Source: an uncultured Collinsella sp.
GTDB lineage: Bacteria; Actinomycetota; Coriobacteriia; Coriobacteriales; Coriobacteriaceae
Direction: 5' to 3'
DNA: 64,000 nucleotides
Assembly (NCBI GenBank): GCA_900759335.1
Contig: CAAEUX010000102.1
Location: 1-64,000, forward strand
Shown here one piece after another: positions 61,818 to 64,000 of the stretch. Position numbers and translations under genes: made by a program. Under the pieces are notes generated by a model, which was given only the letters and a program-made list of their open reading frames with translations, was not told the origin of the DNA and made no database searches. Each line of letters opens with the position of its first letter. Position 1 is the first letter of the stretch.

Positions 61818-62585
61818 ATGACTGAATCTGTTGTTGATTACAGCGAGCAGCCTCTGGCTGTCGAGGTCGACGACGTCACCATGATCTTTAACATGGCGTC
61901 CGAGTCGCTGACCAACCTCAAGGAGTACTTCATTAAGCTTGCCAAGCACGAGCTGTTCTTTGAGGAGTTTAGGGCGCTTAAGCACATCTCGTTCGAGATT
62001 CATCGCGGCGAGGTTGTGGGTCTGGTCGGCACCAATGGCTCCGGCAAGTCTACGATGCTCAAGATTATCGCTGGCGTTCTTGAGCCTAGCGAGGGCAGCG
62101 TTAAGGTGCACGGTAACATCGCGCCGCTGATTGAGCTTGGCGCCGGCTTTGACCCCGAGCTGACCGCCCGCGAGAACATCTATCTGAACGGCGCCCTGCT
62201 CGGCTATACCAAGGAGTTCATCGACGCCAACTTTGACGGCATTATCGAATTCGCTGAGCTGCAGAACTTTGTCGATATGCCGCTCAAGAACTTCTCCTCG
62301 GGCATGGTGGCGCGTATCGCCTTTGCAATCGCGACGATTACCGAGCCCGATATTCTGATCGTTGACGAGACGTTGTCCGTCGGTGATGTGTTCTTCCAGC
62401 AGAAGTGCGAGGCCCGCATCCAGCACTTTATCCAGAGCGGCGAAGTGACGGTTCTGTTCGTTTCGCACTCCATGGAGCAGGTTGAGCGCATCTGCCAGCG
62501 TGCCGTTTGGATTGAGAAGGGTGACCTTCGCATGGACGGCCCGGTCAGTGAGGTCTGCAAGGCGTACCGTGAGCAGTTCAACTAG
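61818..62585 (+). CDS. wzt: Polysaccharide ABC exporter ATPase (Wzt/TagH type)
   Basis: A 255-residue ATPase. Walker A is VGLVGTNGSGKSTMLKIIAG, signature LKNFSSGMVARIAFAIAT, Walker B PDILIVDETLSVGD. It lacks the C-terminal carbohydrate-binding domain of long Wzt proteins, so export is probably not gated by a chain-end tag. The ATG at 61818 sits 7 bases after AAGGAG. Confidence 0.93.
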   Translation: MTESVVDYSEQPLAVEVDDVTMIFNMASESLTNLKEYFIKLAKHELFFEEFRALKHISFEIHRGEVVGLVGTNGSGKSTMLKIIAGVLEPSEGSVKVHGNIAPLIELGAGFDPELTARENIYLNGALLGYTKEFIDANFDGIIEFAELQNFVDMPLKNFSSGMVARIAFAIATITEPDILIVDETLSVGDVFFQQKCEARIQHFIQSGEVTVLFVSHSMEQVERICQRAVWIEKGDLRMDGPVSEVCKAYREQFN

Positions 62586-62639
62586 GTTATAATTATTTGC
62601 GCCTGACAGACTTGTGCTTGCTTTGGCGTGCGGCTATTT

Positions 62640-62716
62640 GCTCCATTAGCTCAGTTGGATAGAGCAGGGGACTTCTAATCCCAAGGTCGACGGTTCGAAT
62701 CCGCCATGGAGCACCA
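62640..62716 (+). tRNA. tRNA-Arg (TCT)
   Basis: Acceptor GCTCCAT pairs with ATGGAGC, anticodon loop CTTCTAA (TCT), T-arm GACGGTTCGAATCCGCC, discriminator A, encoded CCA. Confidence 0.97.
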
Positions 62717-62725
62717 TCGTTTATT

Positions 62726-62757
62726 AAGCCCGGACCGCTTGGTGGTCTGGGCTTTTT
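62726..62757 (+). terminator. Terminator of tRNA-Arg
   Basis: AAGCCCGGACC and GGTCTGGGCTT pair (one G-T) around GCTTGGT and run into TTTT. Confidence 0.88.
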
Positions 62758-62820
62758 TCATCTTGTGTGCTGCTGGAGCCGAGCGCGAGCAAGCCGCTGC
62801 TGTTTGTTGCGGTTGGCATT

Positions 62821-63258
62821 TTACTTTTCGAGATGCTCTTTCAGCAGCTCCAGCGCGTGGGCGTAGCCCTTCAGGCCCTCGCCGGTGATGGTGGCGAAGC
62901 AGGCCAGGCGGGCGTAGCTCACCTGGCGGAAGTCTTCGCGGGTCTCGACGGCGCTAATGTGGACCTCGACTGCAGGGATGGCGACGGCCTTGAGGGCGTC
63001 GAGGATCGCCACGCTCGTGTGCGTGTAGGCCGCCGGATTGATGACGATGCCGTCGACCTTGCCGTAGGCCTCCTGGATCTTGTCAACGATGCTGCCCTCG
63101 TGGTTAGACTGGAAGACCTCGACCTCGTCGAAGCCCTGTGCGGCGCCCGCTTCCTGGCAGATCTGCACTAAGCGGTCGTAGTTGTCGCTGCCGTAGATGC
63201 CCGGCTCGCGAATGCCGAGCATGTTGAGGTTGGGGCCGTTGATGACGAGTGCTTTCAT
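62821..63258 (-). CDS. aroQ: Type II 3-dehydroquinate dehydratase AroQ
   Basis: A 145-residue dodecameric-type dehydratase of the shikimate pathway. VINGPNLNMLGIREPGIYG (with the catalytic Tyr near the end), FQSNHEGSIVDKIQEA, IVINPAAYTHTSVAI and VEVHISAV are diagnostic. The start at 63258 (MKALVINGPN) has GGAAG upstream; a longer frame passes through a terminator hairpin and is rejected. Downstream of the aroE-aroK fusion. Confidence 0.96.
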   Translation of the reverse strand: MKALVINGPNLNMLGIREPGIYGSDNYDRLVQICQEAGAAQGFDEVEVFQSNHEGSIVDKIQEAYGKVDGIVINPAAYTHTSVAILDALKAVAIPAVEVHISAVETREDFRQVSYARLACFATITGEGLKGYAHALELLKEHLEK

Positions 63259-63279
63259 GGATGCTTCCTTTTCGGTTGG

Positions 63280-63320
63280 AAAACCACCACAAAGGTGCCT
63301 GTCCCCTTTGTGGTGGTTTT
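63280..63320 (-). terminator. Hairpin between aroE-aroK and aroQ
   Basis: AAAACCACCACAAAGG (63280-63295) pairs perfectly with CCTTTGTGGTGGTTTT (63305-63320); the 9-base loop reads TGCCTGTCC. The U run is short, so termination may be partial, leaving some read-through into aroQ. The sequence also looks like a REP-type palindrome. Confidence 0.65.
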
Positions 63321-63322
63321 GG

Positions 63323-64000
63323 TTAGAGAGCGGGTGGGAGGGTGTCGAGGAGGGCATGGGCGGTGTTGGCGGCGCAGTCGCGTGAGTCGATGATGTAGTC
63401 GGCCCAGGCGCGGTAGCGCGGCATACGCTGCTCGGCCAGCTTGTCGATGCCGTCGCGCGCGGTGATGGGGCGGCCCTTGTGGGCGAGCTCGTCGAGCTTG
63501 CGGTTGAGCATCACGATCTGGCTGTTTTGGTGCAGCAGAGGGTAGTTCTCGTCGCGCGTAACCACGCCGCCGCCGGTGGAGAGAACCAAGCCGCTGCGCT
63601 TGGAGATGTCGGCCAGCGCTGCCGTCTCCTGCTCGCGGAAGGCGGCCTCGCCGCGCTTGACGATAAAGTCGGCGCAGGGCATGCCGAGGCGTTCCTCGAG
63701 GGCGCGGTCCAGGTCGATGTGCTCGCGACCCGTGAGCAGGGCAATCTGCTCTCCCACGCGGGTCTTGCCCGAGCCCGGCATGCCGATCAGCGCGATGTTT
63801 TGCTCGCGGCGGGACAGACGCTTCGTCACATCCAGGATGCGCTCGCGCGGGGTAATCTGGCCGGTGTAGCGCTCGACAGCTTGTGCCGCCTGGGCTACAA
63901 GCATGAGTAGGCCTCCGATGCAGGGGATACCGCGGCGCTCGGCCTCGAGCATGAGTCCCGTGCGGGCGGGGTTGTAGACAATGTCGATAACGCCTTCGAG
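63323..64000 (-). CDS. aroE-aroK: Fused shikimate dehydrogenase/shikimate kinase (AroE-AroK), 5' end outside window
   Basis: The frame is open to base 64000. The first visible part, VIDIVYNPARTGLMLEAERR then GGLLMLVAQAAQAVERYTG, is the AroE C-terminus. It continues in frame into shikimate kinase: IALIGMPGSGKTRVGEQIA (Walker A), HIDLDRALEERLGMPCADF, GEAAFREQE, LSTGGGVV and a short lid region. The internal ATG at 63952 lies within AroE and is not a start. The fusion would carry out two sequential shikimate-pathway steps. Only the 3' end is visible. Confidence 0.92.
   Translation of the reverse strand, partial: LEGVIDIVYNPARTGLMLEAERRGIPCIGGLLMLVAQAAQAVERYTGQITPRERILDVTKRLSRREQNIALIGMPGSGKTRVGEQIALLTGREHIDLDRALEERLGMPCADFIVKRGEAAFREQETAALADISKRSGLVLSTGGGVVTRDENYPLLHQNSQIVMLNRKLDELAHKGRPITARDGIDKLAEQRMPRYRAWADYIIDSRDCAANTAHALLDTLPPAL

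Overview
The window reads as chromosomal DNA of a Gram-positive, GC-rich gut actinobacterium of the class Coriobacteriia, most like Collinsella. This is inferred from GC-rich codon use, a Rho factor with a long basic and acidic N-terminal extension, a Gram-positive SUF operon (sufCBDSU) with an IscR-like regulator, fused RfbC-RfbD and AroE-AroK enzymes, and the GGGtGRT/NifU-like gene pair of strict anaerobes. No 16S rRNA or other lineage marker is present, so the genus is an inference.

Layout. 1-24.3 kb is mostly housekeeping: rho (5' end outside the window), a membrane-anchored unknown and a VanZ-like protein, a ROK sugar kinase, an aminotransferase, a tRNA-His/tRNA-Lys/tRNA-Lys cluster followed by an 87-bp duplication, a DinD homologue, an FAD-dependent reductase, the GGGtGRT plus Fe-S scaffold pair, a RAYT-like Y1 transposase with a damaged HUH motif, the suf operon divergent from its Rrf2-type regulator, a sortase-anchored surface protein and an AAA/PD-(D/E)XK-like protein. 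23.3-31.5 kb is an array of GT2 glycosyltransferases. 31.7-37.2 kb is a recombination zone: a P-loop ATPase, decayed coding debris, an IstB (IS21) fragment, an AT-rich HEPN-like gene, a second IstB fragment joined to an IS1595-like transposase with two in-frame stops, and overlapping inverted repeats. 37.4-62.6 kb is a surface-polysaccharide locus: a repeat-bearing amidase/glucosaminidase, a Wzx-like flippase, UDP-L-FucNAc genes (fnlA, fnlB, fnlC type) interleaved with GT4 enzymes, a DPM-like GT2, DUF2304, a large membrane protein, a two-domain GT2, a DUF4422 transferase, dTDP-L-rhamnose genes (rfbA, rfbB, rfbCD), a polyprenyl-phosphate GT2 and a Wzm/Wzt ABC exporter. The window ends with tRNA-Arg, aroQ and an aroE-aroK fusion.

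How it works together. Rhamnose and FucNAc donors made here would feed the many transferases; the flippase and the ABC exporter offer two routes across the membrane, and the amidase would act on the wall. Base composition alternates sharply: nucleotide-sugar genes are GC-rich like the host, while transferases, flippase and amidase are AT-rich, a mosaic typical of exchanged capsule loci. The least explained systems are the GGGtGRT/scaffold pair, the DUF4869-like plus P-loop ATPase pair placed between rfbA and rfbB, the HEPN-like gene among IS debris, the 31-bp inverted repeat pair between sufC and its regulator, and a repeat module shared by the amidase and the DUF4422 transferase.
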